The notes under the pieces were generated by a model. That model was not told the DNA's origin and did no database searches. It saw only the letters and a list, made by a program, of their open reading frames with translations. Shown here piece by piece: positions 35,136 to 46,100 of a stretch of 64,000 nt of DNA. A program made the position numbers and the translations under genes. The stretch is from Byssothecium circinans (lineage: Eukaryota > Ascomycota > Dothideomycetes > Pleosporales > Massarinaceae), in contig ML977014.1 of assembly GCA_010015675.1 (NCBI GenBank), positions 348,800 through 412,799 on the forward strand, read 5' to 3'. Every line of letters starts with the position of its first letter. Within the stretch, counting starts at the first letter, position 1.

Positions 35136-36046
35136 ATGGATCAAGGTGCGGTTGCTGCACTTATGCGTACCGTTCACCTCATCTCGACTAACCTAGATGC
35201 GACACAGGACAGCTGGAGGGACCATCTTCAAACCGTTCGCAGTATAATCTGTCTGTTGGACTTCAGTGATGCCGTCCAAGATAACGCTCTCAAGGAATGG
35301 CAACTACCAGTCATCACCGTATTTCAGCGCGTGGCATATGCCGACGTCGACAGTGGCGGAAGCGGCGTCTTCGACATTGCCGACTGGTGTCTGAGACAGA
35401 CGTTGACACTTCTTCAAACCTATCCAGAAGAGGCAGATCTCCTTGCTCGTAAGTCATTTCGAAGCGTCACTTACATGTTTATTGATCTGCTGTTAGTCGC
35501 CGGACGTAACTGGCTTCTACGGGCTCAGAGACCTCTTGCCAGGATCCATGAGACGGAGCGAAGCTCGACTAGCAGTGGGGAAAGTCAAGAGCGTACATTA
35601 TCCTCAGGTGAGGAGCAGAAGCAAGACGCTAAGGCAGCACTCGAGGCCGAGCATCGACTTCATACGGCAGACTATGTAGAAGCACGAGGTCTACTACTTC
35701 CAGCAGTCGAGTACATGAAGCACGCCGTAGGAGCTGCCGAGGCACAGAACAGTCTTTGTGGCCCTCTTCTTGCGACAGTGAGTACTTTCCCTCAAACACA
35801 CCGGCCTCTTATTGACATCCCATGCTAGGCTGCTGAAGCTTATATGAGCCTGGGAAATGTGTCTTCCGCCAGGATCAACGAGCCATACTATCACCAAGCC
35901 CTCTCATATCTTCGAAAAGCCAGCGAAGCGTCAGATTATTCCCTACCAACCCATTTACAACAGTATGTACCATGCTGATTTTAACCTGAACCTGAACTGA
36001 TTGACGAAGGTACCTTGATGAATATGGGCTTATGATCCTTGATTGA
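35136..36046 (+). CDS. Helical-repeat (TPR-like) fungal protein, unknown function
   Basis: Exons 35136-35448, 35497-35777, 35829-35962 and 36010-36046 join in frame to 254 aa. The protein is alpha-helical throughout. Its C-terminal half, ARGLLLPAVEYMKHAVGAAE, then AAEAYMSLGNVSSARINEPY and YHQALSYLRKASEASDYSLP, has the spacing of tetratricopeptide-like helices. A Ser/Glu/Gln-rich loop separates the halves. The protein ends YLDEYGLMILD, so it is complete. I do not know a named family. A scaffold or adaptor role is a guess from the helical-repeat look. Confidence 0.65.
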
Positions 36047-36671
36047 TGCGCCTGAGTTCAGCAGCTCGTTCTCGGTTCAAGAGCTTTAAATTATACAACA
36101 TAGGCCCAGCGCATTTGCTTGTTAGTTAGACTCAGAATCTTAAAAAAAATCCCACTCGCTCAAACAGATCAACATTTGAAAAATGAAAGATGTCGTGACT
36201 TTGGCGTGGTAATCTGCAATCCTGGCAAAAGTCTGTAGTCCGCATAATGAAAAAGTGCTTGATGTGACCCCAGATGCGTATTTCGAATATAATTGACGTT
36301 AATTAAGCGCGATAGCAAGTAACGGTTTACGTTGAAGCTGAAGCTCGTCCGATTTTGAGTGGGCCAAGCGTCGGTGCTGGCAAGGTAAGTCCGTGCGAAC
36401 CCGCGGGCGAACCTCATCACCAACCCCATCATCCACAACCTGCGAATACCGATATCTTGTGTCATACGCGGAAAGCACCAAGAGCCGGACGCCTGTAACG
36501 TGCCCTCTCCGAATCCTAACCGTAGCATTCGAATCGCACTGGCCCGCAGTGCCCGACGTCTGCCGACCTACCTCGCTATCCAGCGTCAATAGGTCAAAAC
36601 TGGCCCACAAACAACTTAGTTCTCCCACATATACATTCACCGTCCAAGCCGCTACTGCCACTATCTCCACC
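36047..36671. other. Intergenic / EMC6 promoter
   Basis: A 625 bp region without a supported gene. It contains the 3' flank of the previous gene and the EMC6 promoter. Confidence 0.45.
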
Positions 36672-37109
36672 ATGAACGAGGAGCGAGAGCTAGCCATTCA
36701 CCCCATTGTCCAAACCAGTCTCCAGCACAACACTCAGGTACGTCTCACACCTCCCCTCGCACGGATATGCGCCCAGCCATCTTCTCACAGCCCTTCCGCC
36801 ACCCTCCGTGTCTCACCTACTTCTGATCTAACAGTTGCCACCCAGGTCGTCTCCAACATTCGAAATCTGACCGCTTCTCTCTTCGGCATCGCCGCCGGTA
36901 CTCTCGGCCTCGAATCCTACACTGGCTTCATCTTCTACCTTGTCGGCACACTCATCGTATCGGCGCTTATGTTCGTGGTGAGGACGGATGGCAAACCGGG
37001 TGTTTACTTCTATCGGCCGTTTGGGGATCTTTGGGGCGGCGAGGTGTTTGGGGGGCTGAGTGGGTATGTGTTGACGTGGACCTTGTTCTATGGGCTTGTA
37101 AGGGCTTGA
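36672..37109 (+). CDS. EMC6: ER membrane protein complex subunit 6
   Basis: Two exons (36672-36737 and 36846-37109) give 109 aa, the normal EMC6 length. After a short acidic cytosolic start come the conserved NIRNLTASLFGIAAGTLGLE and the first membrane hairpin, YTGFIFYLVGTLIVSALMFV. A hydrophilic loop with YFYRPFGDLWGGEVFGGLSG and a last membrane helix (YVLTWTLFYGLV) complete it. EMC6 is a core membrane subunit of the EMC insertase in the ER, which inserts tail-anchored and multi-pass proteins. The gene is complete. Confidence 0.93.
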   Translation: MNEERELAIHPIVQTSLQHNTQVRLTPPLARICAQPSSHSPSATLRVSPTSDLTVATQVVSNIRNLTASLFGIAAGTLGLESYTGFIFYLVGTLIVSALMFVVRTDGKPGVYFYRPFGDLWGGEVFGGLSGYVLTWTLFYGLVRA

Positions 37110-37860
37110 GGAAACGGGAAGTTGGCTGGACAAGTTCCTTGGGATAGATTTGGAAGAGTGGTTGGAGAGAGGCTGATGTGGCACTGTGCGTGGGGATCAC
37201 CATTCGTTCCTGCGAAGGCAGCCCTGAGTTGCGATTGTGCATGATATCTCTCTGAGCTCACCGCATTTGGATATTGCGATGACCGGATGACGTGGAGTCT
37301 GTGGTCTTACGAAAAGCCATTGATGGCAGATGAGATGGATATGATACCCCGGGTGGCCGACCTTGATGTAGAAGATAGCCGTGCGGCTATATTACGGCAT
37401 GCATCATTGGGTTACAAATTATCTCCCCTGTGTTGCTTGATGATCGCCAGATATCTCCCATTAATTTCACATGTCGGAACCCACATGCAGCCCTGCTTAA
37501 GACATGGCCCTGTAAAGAACTGTGGTAGATAATAAACATTAAGATACAAGTACTTTGAATGAAGAGAGTAACACCACCATCCAAGGTAAGCATAGCTTCG
37601 AGCTCTCCTATCCATGGTGCCCCGGGTGCCTGGCCATCTCATGCTGCATCCTGCTGCCGTTCAACCTCGAGATGATGTACATGGCTATGCTTGTGCTTGC
37701 ATTGTCCGTTGGAATTTCATGAATGACAACTTGGCGGCAAATTGGTCTTTTGTTCAAGAATCTTTAGCTCAAATCTACCCATATGTTCAACGCCTCCAAG
37801 AGAAGGTAGTACTGCGGCTGCCGTTCATTTCTCGGCGCTGGGCCTGTGCGTTTAATTGCT
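37110..37860. other. Intergenic region
   Basis: No gene is supported. The right end merges into the PCNA promoter. Confidence 0.45.
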
Positions 37861-37871
37861 CGCTATAGCCT

Positions 37872-37913
37872 ACGCGTCGCGTCGGCAGCAGCCCACCAAA
37901 CTCGCGTTTCGCG
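37872..37913. promoter_or_regulatory. MluI-box / E2F-like cluster upstream of PCNA
   Basis: acgcgtcgcgt at 37872-37882 contains one ACGCGT (MCB) and a partial second box. tttcgcg at 37907-37913 is the core of E2F/MBF-like sites. They lie 110-155 bp before the PCNA start. MBF (Mbp1/Swi6) binding to such boxes drives G1/S genes in yeasts. That it does so here is inference. Confidence 0.55.
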
Positions 37914-38025
37914 ATTCTTCAGCCTTTGACCTTTACTTCCACACCAAATACCGGCTTTCTCACAGCAAGCTTCACTCTACGCCTCACCACACCCTTTCTT
38001 CAATCTACGCTACACACCATCATCA

Positions 38026-39005
38026 GTAAGGTCTATAATGCGCCACAATGGAACCGTCACTGACTTTGTCCAGTGCTTGAGGCACGCTTAAACCAAGCTA
38101 ATATGCTGAAGAAGGTAGAAATGCACCGCTGCGTACTTATTTCGTGGATTCTGACATCTTCTAGGTGGTCGATGCCATCAAGGATCTGGTACAGGACTGC
38201 AACTTCGACTGCAATGACTCCGGCATTGCACTGCAGGCGATGGACAACTCCCACGTCGCACTCGTGTCTATGCTCCTCCGGTCCGAAAGCTTCGATCCCT
38301 TCCGATGCGACCGCAATATCGCTCTCGGTATCAACCTCAGCTCGCTCACCAAAGTCCTCCGAGCCGCCCAGAGCGATGATGTCTTGACGCTCAAGGCAGA
38401 GGATGCACCGGACGTCGTGAACCTCGTTTTCGAATCGAAGAGCGCGGACAGGATCAGCGAGTATGACATCAAGCTCATGGACATTGACCAGGAGCACTTG
38501 GGTATCCCGGAGACAGACTACGCTGCGTCCATCACACTGCCCGCAGCAGAATTCCAGCGCATTTGTCGGGATCTCAGCGCACTTTCAGAGTCAGGTACGT
38601 GCAACATGGGAATAACAAAGGAGGACAGGGCTGATAAAAATGAATAGTCTCGATTGAGTGCACAAAGGAGGGTGTCAAGTTCGCTGCCCAAGGTGATATC
38701 GGGTCTGGTTCCGTGCAGCTGAGGGCGTCTTCAAATGTCGAGAAGCCCGAGGAGAGCGTTGAGGTTGAGCTAGCCGAGCCTGTCTCACTCACTTTCTCTC
38801 TAAAGTACCTGGTCAACTTTTGCAAGGCGAGCGGTCTGTCGGACCGGGTCAAGCTGAGCCTGTCCAGCGAGGTGCCGCTCCTGGTGGAATACGGCATGCA
38901 GGACAACAGCTACCTACGGTTCTACCTTGCACCCAAGGTGAGTCCAGATTCATTACTACTTGAGAGAAACTATACTAATTATTGCAGATTGGTGACGAGG
39001 AGTGA
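38026..39005 (+). CDS. PCNA: Proliferating cell nuclear antigen (sliding clamp)
   Basis: This is the DNA polymerase delta/epsilon clamp, a homotrimer around DNA in the nucleus. Exons 38026 (one base), 38074-38114, 38165-38594, 38648-38937 and 38988-39005 give 259 aa, the normal size. The sequence [50 protein letters not shown] and [14 protein letters not shown] matches fungal PCNA end to end, including the Asp/Ser loop before the interdomain connector. No ATG precedes LEARL in the exon. The A at 38026 followed by gtaagg, and a ttgtccag acceptor before TG CTT GAG, supply it, so an intron of 47 bp splits the start codon. Upstream MCB-like boxes fit S-phase control. Pyridoxal kinase follows on the same strand. 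Confidence 0.95.
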
Positions 39006-39338
39006 GCGAAGCATGCCATGCAGCGAGCGATACGGAACACATGGTTTCAATGATTCTGTGGGGGTTGGAAAGACAACGTAATGTCTTGATCTGCATAATG
39101 AGCGTCTTTTGGGTTCATGCTAGGGGTGTTAGATTGGCGATACTGCAGGTCTATCCGAGATATTCGGTGCGACATGTGTACCGAGAGTAGCCCCGCCGAC
39201 GTCAGCGCGTTTGACGGAACTGATAACTGATAAACAACAACATACAACCAAACTTTTCTCCACATCCGCATTTCCTCCCCTTGGCGCTTCACCCTCTCTA
39301 GTCTTCCCTTTGTAACACATCATCCTAGAATCTACGAG
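39006..39338. other. Intergenic between PCNA and pyridoxal kinase
   Basis: A 333 bp region with the PCNA 3' end and the kinase promoter. No other feature is seen. Confidence 0.5.
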
Positions 39339-41053
39339 ATGGCTTCAGACACATTAATACCAGAGACTCGCGTGCTTGCCATTGCTAGCCATGTAAGAGT
39401 CATACGCACCACAACGAGACCTGCTCAGCTAACATGCGATAGGTAGTCCATGGGTGAGTTCTCCCAATGACATTTCTGCGCACGCTGCTGAATCCTGTTG
39501 AAGATATGTCGGGAACAAAATGGCGAACTTCGTAATGCAGGCCCTTGGATGTGACGTCTCCGCAATCAATACGGTGCACTACAGTAGGCGCATTCTATTC
39601 CAACACGCTTCTATACGGATTCTAACGAGGGGAAAGGCAATCACACGGCATACAAACAAGTTAAGGGTACCAAGACGTCAGCGGAGGAGATGCTGGAGTT
39701 GTATGAGGGCCTGCAGCAGTCGAACCTGAACGATTTCGATATCCTCCTTACTGGATACATGCCGAGTGCGCAAGCGGTACAAGCCGTGGGGAAGATTGGT
39801 CGAGATGTCAAGTTCAACGCTAGCACAAAGCCGGGGAGCTTCTTCTGGGGTATGTTACCAAGCGCTTGCATAGCACGAGGAAGCTGACAACGAAAAGTGC
39901 TCGACCCAGTCATGGGCGACAATGGCAGGCTATACATCCCAGAGGACGAAGTGCCGGAGTACAAGTCGTTACTCAGAGAACCAGATCTTATCCTGCCGAA
40001 CCAGTTCGAGGCCGAGTGAGTCCAGTCCAACATTCTCAAAGAGCCGCACACTGACGATGACCGTCTGATAGGCTTCTCTCCGATACCACCATTACCGACC
40101 TCAAGTCCCTCGCCGCAGCCATCCAAGTCCTCCACAAGACCTATCAAGTACCCCACGTCATCATAACCTCGCTGCGCTTGACACGAGACAACCATACCAT
40201 TCCATCCCGAGCAGCTTCGCGTGCGCCTTCGAAACCGGCCTCTGCGACAGCATCAGGCCAACAAACACCCTCCGCGTCACCCTCTCTAAACCCTGAAACC
40301 TCACATCCAGCAGCGGAATCAAATCAACAGATACCCTCAGCATCAGATCATGATCCGGCGACCTCACATTCCGCCGCATGGCCTGCATCAAGTTCGTCGA
40401 AATCACCTCCGCCTACACCACAACCTCCCGTCGGCGAGGAAGAAGTAGAAAACATAACGATCATAGGCTCGACCGCGACCTCAGACTACAAACCCCGCTT
40501 GTTCAGAATAGACCTCCCACTCCTCCCGCTCTTCTTCTCCGGCACCGGAGACATGTTCGCTGCGCTCACGGTCCCTCGTCTCATCGAAGCCGTCCATGCC
40601 TCTTCTACCCCTGAGCTCTCCTCGAAGCCAAGCTGGCGATCCCCAGACGACGTCCCTGCTGCCGAGCTGCCGCTCGCCAAAGCGTGTCAAAAAGTGGTAG
40701 CGAGTATGCAGGCTATTCTAGCGAAAACAACGGAGCAGTGTCATGAGAAGATGAAGGTGTATGATGCGCGGGCAGAAAAGGAGGGCTGTGGGCAGGGTGA
40801 AGAGGCGGAACAGGAGAGACAGAAGCGGAGGCATCTGGCGCTCATGAATGCTAGCGAGGTCAAGGTTGTAAGGTATATCAAGGAGATTACAAATCCGCCG
40901 AACGTTGAGAAGTTCAAGCCCAGAGCGGTTGAGGAGGGCGAGCACGTGGAGGATAAGGTGGGGGAAAAGGTGCCTGATCAGTTAAATGTGTTGCATTTGG
41001 GATTGGGTAAGACGGAAGAGGGTGGTGTACAGGTAGTGGAGGGAAATTCTTAG
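39339..41053 (+). CDS. BUD16: Pyridoxal kinase
   Basis: This PfkB/ribokinase-fold enzyme phosphorylates pyridoxal, pyridoxine and pyridoxamine to make vitamin B6 cofactor. The first exon (39339-39392) ends ...ASH. An 11-base exon (39443-39453) supplies VVHG, and the next begins at 39504 with YVGNKMANFVMQALGCDVSA. NHTAYKQVKGT, ILLTGYMP, VLDPVMGDNGRLYIPEDEV, PNQFEAE and, near the C-terminus, FSGTGDMFAAL (anion hole and catalytic Asp) follow in family order. An insertion of about 85 residues rich in Ser, Pro, Thr and Ala lies between VPHVIITSL and ENITIIGST; insertions here are common in filamentous fungi. The Lys/Glu-rich stretch near AEKEGCGQGEEAEQERQK is also fungal. Convergent with dUTPase across 211 bp. 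Confidence 0.92.
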
Positions 41054-41264
41054 GAGGTACCGGCGGTGACATGTGGGATGGGGATATGAGATCCCATGAT
41101 TTTGTTTCGTTGGTTGGTGGGAATCTAATAGATCTGTCCGAAGGGCTTTTGGCTTCGGCCTGCTTCGCCCGACATAATCATGCACCATATTTCATTTGCC
41201 CATATCGAATCCGTATCATCCCTCTCATCCCGTTTATGAGCACCGTCCCTGAAAAGATCTCCAC

Positions 41265-42257
41265 TCAAGCGCCATTCGCCGCGCCAAATCCTCCCGTGCT
41301 GCCAAAGCCACCAGCACCTCGTACGCTCTCTTCGAGCTTCGTGACGACAACGACGTCGGGCATAGCAATCTGTCCAACAGTAAGCCGCCATTCACTACCC
41401 AAAACATCGCAATGTATTCGTCACGCAATGGGTATGTCCATACCTTCTCAACAATCAACTGCGCAATCCGATCCCCAACTTTGACCTCAAAGTCCTCCTC
41501 GGAAAGATTGGCTAGGATAACGCCAACCTGGCCGCGATAATCCGCATCGATGACACCAGCCATGGTGTCAATGCCGTGTTTAGCTGCGAGGCCGGAGCGA
41601 GGAGCCACGCGTCCATCTACAAGAGTCTACCATCAGCACAGCTTTCTTTACTTTCCAATTGACCACCCCTCGGTACGTATAGAAGAGAGGGTGGGAGAGG
41701 AGAGGAGAGGAGTGAGGCTCACAAGTCCCAGCCGGCACCGCAATCGAAATATCCGTATCCACTCTCGCGCGCCCTCTCGCCGGAATCACCACATCCCTCG
41801 CACTGTACAGGTCATGACCGGCTGCGAACGCACTGCCTTTCGTCGGCGCTTTGGCTTTGTCGCTGAGTAATTGGACTTGTAGGGATTGCTCTGCACCTGC
41901 TGCGGCGGCTACTAGATGTTGTGGGATTACAAGTTAGCGGATGCTTCATTCAGCCTTCCGGTAGGGTGTTGAAGCTTGTTCGTCCCAAACAACTCCCCGC
42001 GTTGTAACTTTGCGAGGCATATATATACTGTTCTTGGAAGACTACATACCGCTCGGCGCAATGTGTGCATGGGTGTGCAATGAAGCCATGCCTGCGAGTG
42101 GCGTGGGTGTAGCAGTGCCCGAATCGCTGGCTCGGGGGAGGCCTGTTGATTGTGTGAAGGGCGTTGGGTCGATGACTTTTGTGCGTTTGGGGAGCGGGGA
42201 GGCGGGGAGAGAAGGGGGTTCGTGTGGGAGGGGCGTGCTGCTGGAGGGATCGACCAT
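41265..42257 (-). CDS. DUT1: dUTP diphosphatase (dUTPase)
   Basis: The enzyme hydrolyses dUTP to dUMP and pyrophosphate, keeping uracil out of DNA and feeding dTMP synthesis. Exons 42257-42050, 41911-41723, 41616-41444 and 41369-41265 join in frame to 224 aa. The first about 70 residues are Pro/Ser/Thr-rich and may contain a targeting or regulatory tail. All five trimeric dUTPase motifs follow: AGHDLYSA (1), [10 protein letters not shown] (2), [20 protein letters not shown] (3), [12 protein letters not shown] (4) and [10 protein letters not shown] (5). The Asp in motif 3 and the Tyr after DAD are present. I use the ATG at 42257; the open frame runs upstream but only from a GTG. MCB-like boxes lie about 85-110 bp before the start, matching PCNA. 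Confidence 0.93.
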
Positions 42258-42341
42258 AGTCTCTTCGTAGTGTGTCGTGTGGAATGGGGGGTGGGATGGG
42301 ATGGGAAGGCGGTGAGGGGGCTTGAGGTTCGGTTTGAAGAT

Positions 42342-42364
42342 CGCGTCGCGTGTGGAGTACGCGT
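42342..42364. promoter_or_regulatory. MluI-box-like cluster upstream of dUTPase
   Basis: cgcgtcgcgt at 42342-42351 is identical to a 10-mer upstream of PCNA (37873-37882). ACGCGT follows at 42359-42364. Single ACGCGT hexamers also occur in coding DNA of this window, so the 10-mer and the position carry the weight. Confidence 0.5.
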
Positions 42365-44304
42365 TGATTGGCTGCGACGTGTTGGAGAGGCTTCTCGGCG
42401 TCACATGACTTTGACGAGCACTGTCAAGTATTAGAGGTTATGTTTTTTTGACCACTTGTAAGACCCATCTAAAAGGATATCAGTAGCCGGTACATATCAC
42501 GATATTTGCTCTTCGAGAACTCGGTCGTTTGAATTGGCTTTATCACCAAGTCGGCCCACGGCCCTCTAATACTGAAGTGGGAACAGCCCATTTGCTCGTT
42601 GAAGCTTCGCCGTTGGGTTCACCACGATCGGAAGACTTGCCCAGCTGCAAGGCTCTTGGCGGCTATGCTTGACATCAACCTCACGCATCGATAAGACGTA
42701 CAGACCAGAGTACCCATCAACTATCTTTCAGCGTCTCGACCTGGACTCGGTGCTCACGAACTCAGTTGCAGAGCGCCGGTATATTTATCAACGTTTTTCG
42801 GCAATCGCTGGCTGCGACTGTCAGATACGCACGCCTGCCGACTGTAAGAGCCGCAGACGCAGACGCAGATTTTTCGAGCCCGGTAAACGCCATGGGTGGT
42901 TTGCTGCTGTTGCATGCAAGTCACACAAGTCTTCCGGCCTCCCGGATCGTCGTGTGGCCAGATGCTCTACCATGGTGCACTACGACCTAGCAGAAGAGCC
43001 TCAGCACTGGGGATCCACCGACTGGCTCTGCACTCCAATTGCATCGCGTTCCAGCACCTCGGTCCGCAGATACAGAGTCCAATACACCGTTCATAGGTTA
43101 GTAGCAAGTATTCTTCCGATAATCTTCCCAAGGGGTTGGTCAATGCTGCAATAATAATAGCTTACGGTCGCACTAGCTCTTGCACCCGCTGCAGCGAGCA
43201 CTCGAGAACACACCGGCATCACGAGACTAGCCATGCAGAGTTTTACATGTACGCCAAACCTATTCAATGTCGCGGTATACGCCCGTTCGACGCCTCATTC
43301 GTCATGTCGGATAACCCCCAAAAGCCGAATCGTCCCACTCGCATGCCTGAGTGCTGAAGTTTGAACACAAATCACGCATCCGGTGCTACCCTGCACTAAA
43401 TTCGTGGGACAATGTAGAAGCCACTCGGACGGTCGGACCTTTCAAGACCCAGAATCGTTCTCGCGTGTGATGAGGTGTGCGGCCTTTCGTTTTTGTCTCG
43501 CCACACCATGATTACCGTCACGCTTCCAGTCACGATTGAGTGTGATGCATTGACCAAGGGGAGAAACGCCAAGCGATCCTTGCCGATGCCAGTATGTTTT
43601 CGTTTTCTGTGAAGGCTTCTCAAACAGTTGAGCACGGTGGCGTACGAGGAACTACAATTACCACGATAGACTTGGTGCGTTGATTGAGGATGCCGCTAAT
43701 TCCCCGCATTATGCCCATGAAGCATCAACAAGAGTTCGCCGAGGGGAAATCGCTGTATAGTGCCGCCACTAGGCTCGCCTCAGCTTGCTCCGCGGTGTCG
43801 AAATTTGTGTCCACCACGTCACAAGCGGTCATGTCTATCAACTTCAAACGCTTGCCTGCACTGTTCAGCTACCATGTTTCATCAGTTACCTGGAGTCGTG
43901 AATACCATCATGATGCGGGCAACGACGACCAAATCGCTTTGTCTCAACGGGCATCGAAACTTGGGACAGCGGTCCAAAGTAAGGCCGATCTCGAGTCCGA
44001 CGAGCCCATGGGGCCCCCTCCAATTCTAGTCCCTGCACTAGACTACTAGTGTAGGGCTCCACCTGCTTCTCCGCCAATTGTCCAATAATATCGCATTAGT
44101 GCGTCACCCAACAGAAGTACTTCCCTGGAGATCCAGCCTCCATTTGATTGCCCGAGCCCTTCCCCTGTATTGTCTTCCAAAACACGGGGACTACTTAAGG
44201 ACCTTCTGAACCCTCATCCTACAGTGTCTCGTCGCTCACTTCTTCTGTGAAAAAGACAATCTCCCTTCTTTTTCCCTTCTTATACACTCAGACAGACCAT
44301 CATC
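42365..44304. promoter_or_regulatory. Long divergent region, dUTPase / hexose transporter
   Basis: Nearly 2 kb without a supported gene. An open frame of 161 codons (42669-43154) starts at TTG and has no domain features. The right third is the likely promoter of the transporter and holds a palindrome at 44031-44056 (listed separately). Confidence 0.45.
44031..44056. repeat. Imperfect palindrome in transporter promoter
   Basis: ccctgcactag and ctagtgtaggg face each other across a 4 base spacer with one mismatch in 11. It lies about 250 bp before the transporter start, a plausible site for a dimeric regulator. Confidence 0.55.
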
Positions 44305-46100
44305 ATGGGTCTCACTATCAAGAAGCCCAAGGACGTCCCTGGTTCGGCAGCCCCGGCCATCATGATTGGGTTGTTCGTCGCCTTCGGTGGTGTACTCTTC
44401 GGATATGATACCGGTACAATCGGTGGTATTCTGGGCATGAAGCACTGGAGGGACTTGTTTTCTACTGGGTAAGTCATTGATTCATCTGCAACCTATGCCA
44501 CCTTCTAACGTCGCAAGATACATCAACCCAACAGACAATCAGCCGGACGTCACTTCATCACAAACGTCTGAAATCGTCTCGATTTTATCTGCCGGAACTT
44601 TCTTTGGAGCCTTGACAGCCGCCCCAGTAGCTGATATGGTCGGCCGTCGCCTTGGCCTCGTCGTCTGCACTGCCGTCTTTTGCATTGGAGTCATTCTTCA
44701 AACCGCCGCTACTGCCATTCCCATGTTCGTGGCTGGCCGTTTCTTTGCCGGTTATGGTGTTGGTATGATCTCTGCGACAATTCCCCTATACCAATCAGAG
44801 ACGAGTCCTAAATGGATCCGCGGCGCCATCGTTGGAGCCTATCAATTCGCCATTACCGTCGGACTACTGTTAGCAGCAATTGTAGACAACGCAACTAAAA
44901 ACCGCAACGACACTGGATCGTACCGCATCCCCATTGCCGTACAATTTGCATGGGCGATCATCATCTTCGTCGGCTGCATCTTCCTTCCAGAAACCCCTCG
45001 CTATCTTATCAAGAGAGGCAAGCCTGAACAAGCGGCCAAGTCGCTGTCAAAGCTTAGGAGGCTCGATGTCGAGCATCCTGCTCTGCTTGAGGAATTGGGC
45101 GAAATCACTGCCAATCACGAGTACGAGCTTTCTCTAGGCAAGGCTACCTACATCGACTGCTTTCGAGGCAATCTTGGAACGCGTCTCGCTACCGGCTGTC
45201 TTCTCCAGGCCCTCCAACAGCTCACGGGTGTCAACTTCATCTTCTACTATGGTACTTCATTCTTTCAGAATGCTGGTTTCCAGAACCCATTCATTATCTC
45301 CATGATTACATCATCGATCAATGTCGCATCAACCTTGCCAGGTCTCTACCTCGTGGAAGCTTGGGGACGTCGCAACCTTTTGCTCTTCGGTGCCATAGGT
45401 ATGGCTGTGTGCCAATTCATTGTCGCCATCACGGGCACTGTCGTCGGCTCCGGCAATCCCGCTGCTCAGAACGCTATGATCGCATTTGTGTGCATCTACA
45501 TTTTCTTCTTCGCTTGTTCCTGGGGTCCAGTCGCTTGGGTCGTGACAGGCGAGATCTTCCCGCTCAAGATCCGCGCCAAATCGCTCTCGATGACGTAAGT
45601 TCACCTCCACAATCCACACCTAAGATCTTTGGGCGATGAGCTAATTTAAAATTGATCAGTACGGCTTCTAATTGGCTTCTAAATTTCGCGATTGGATAGT
45701 AAGTACATCTCATTCCTTCATCCACATCATTTCCAACTAACCCGACTTTAGTGCTACACCTTACATGGTCAACGACGGCCCTGGAAACGCCAATCTCGGT
45801 GCCAAAGTCTTCTTCATCTGGGGCGGTTGCTGCTTCGTCTGCATCTTCTTCGTCTGGGCCATGATCTACGAGACAAAGGGCCTCGCGCTCGAACAAGTCG
45901 ATGAGCTCTACGCCAAGGTCGCGCACGCCTGGCAGTCGCCCGGCTTTGTACCTAGTGTTTCCTTTCAGGATGTGCAGAACGCTCGTGCCGGCAATAGGCA
46001 ATTGTCTTTGGCTGAAGCCGAGGTCGAGGCTGTTCGCAAGAGGTCTGTGCAGTATAATGAGAGTGAGGGACCGATGGGCGAGAAACCTTTCTCGGCGTGA
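44305..46100 (+). CDS. MFS sugar (hexose) transporter
   Basis: This is a plasma-membrane sugar/H+ symporter of the major facilitator superfamily. Exons 44305-44468, 44518-45594, 45660-45698 and 45752-46100 join in frame to 542 aa. Family marks in order are GVLFGYDTGTIGGILGMKHW (helix 1), ADMVGRRLGLV (A motif), VGRFFAGYGVGMISATIPLY written here as AGRFFAGYGVGM, QSETSPKWIRGAIVGAYQ, PETPRYLIKRGK, QALQQLTGVNFIFYYGTSFF (helix 7, sugar-binding QQLTG) and VEAWGRRNLL. VTGEIFPLKIRAKSLSM and YETKGLALEQVDEL close the core. A hydrophilic tail of about 50 residues follows. It resembles fungal high-affinity glucose/monosaccharide transporters; the exact substrate is not readable. Confidence 0.92.

Noticed and set aside
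42669..43154. 161-codon frame between dUTPase and the transporter
   Set aside because: It begins at TTG, has no ATG-led version of useful length, and shows no motif.
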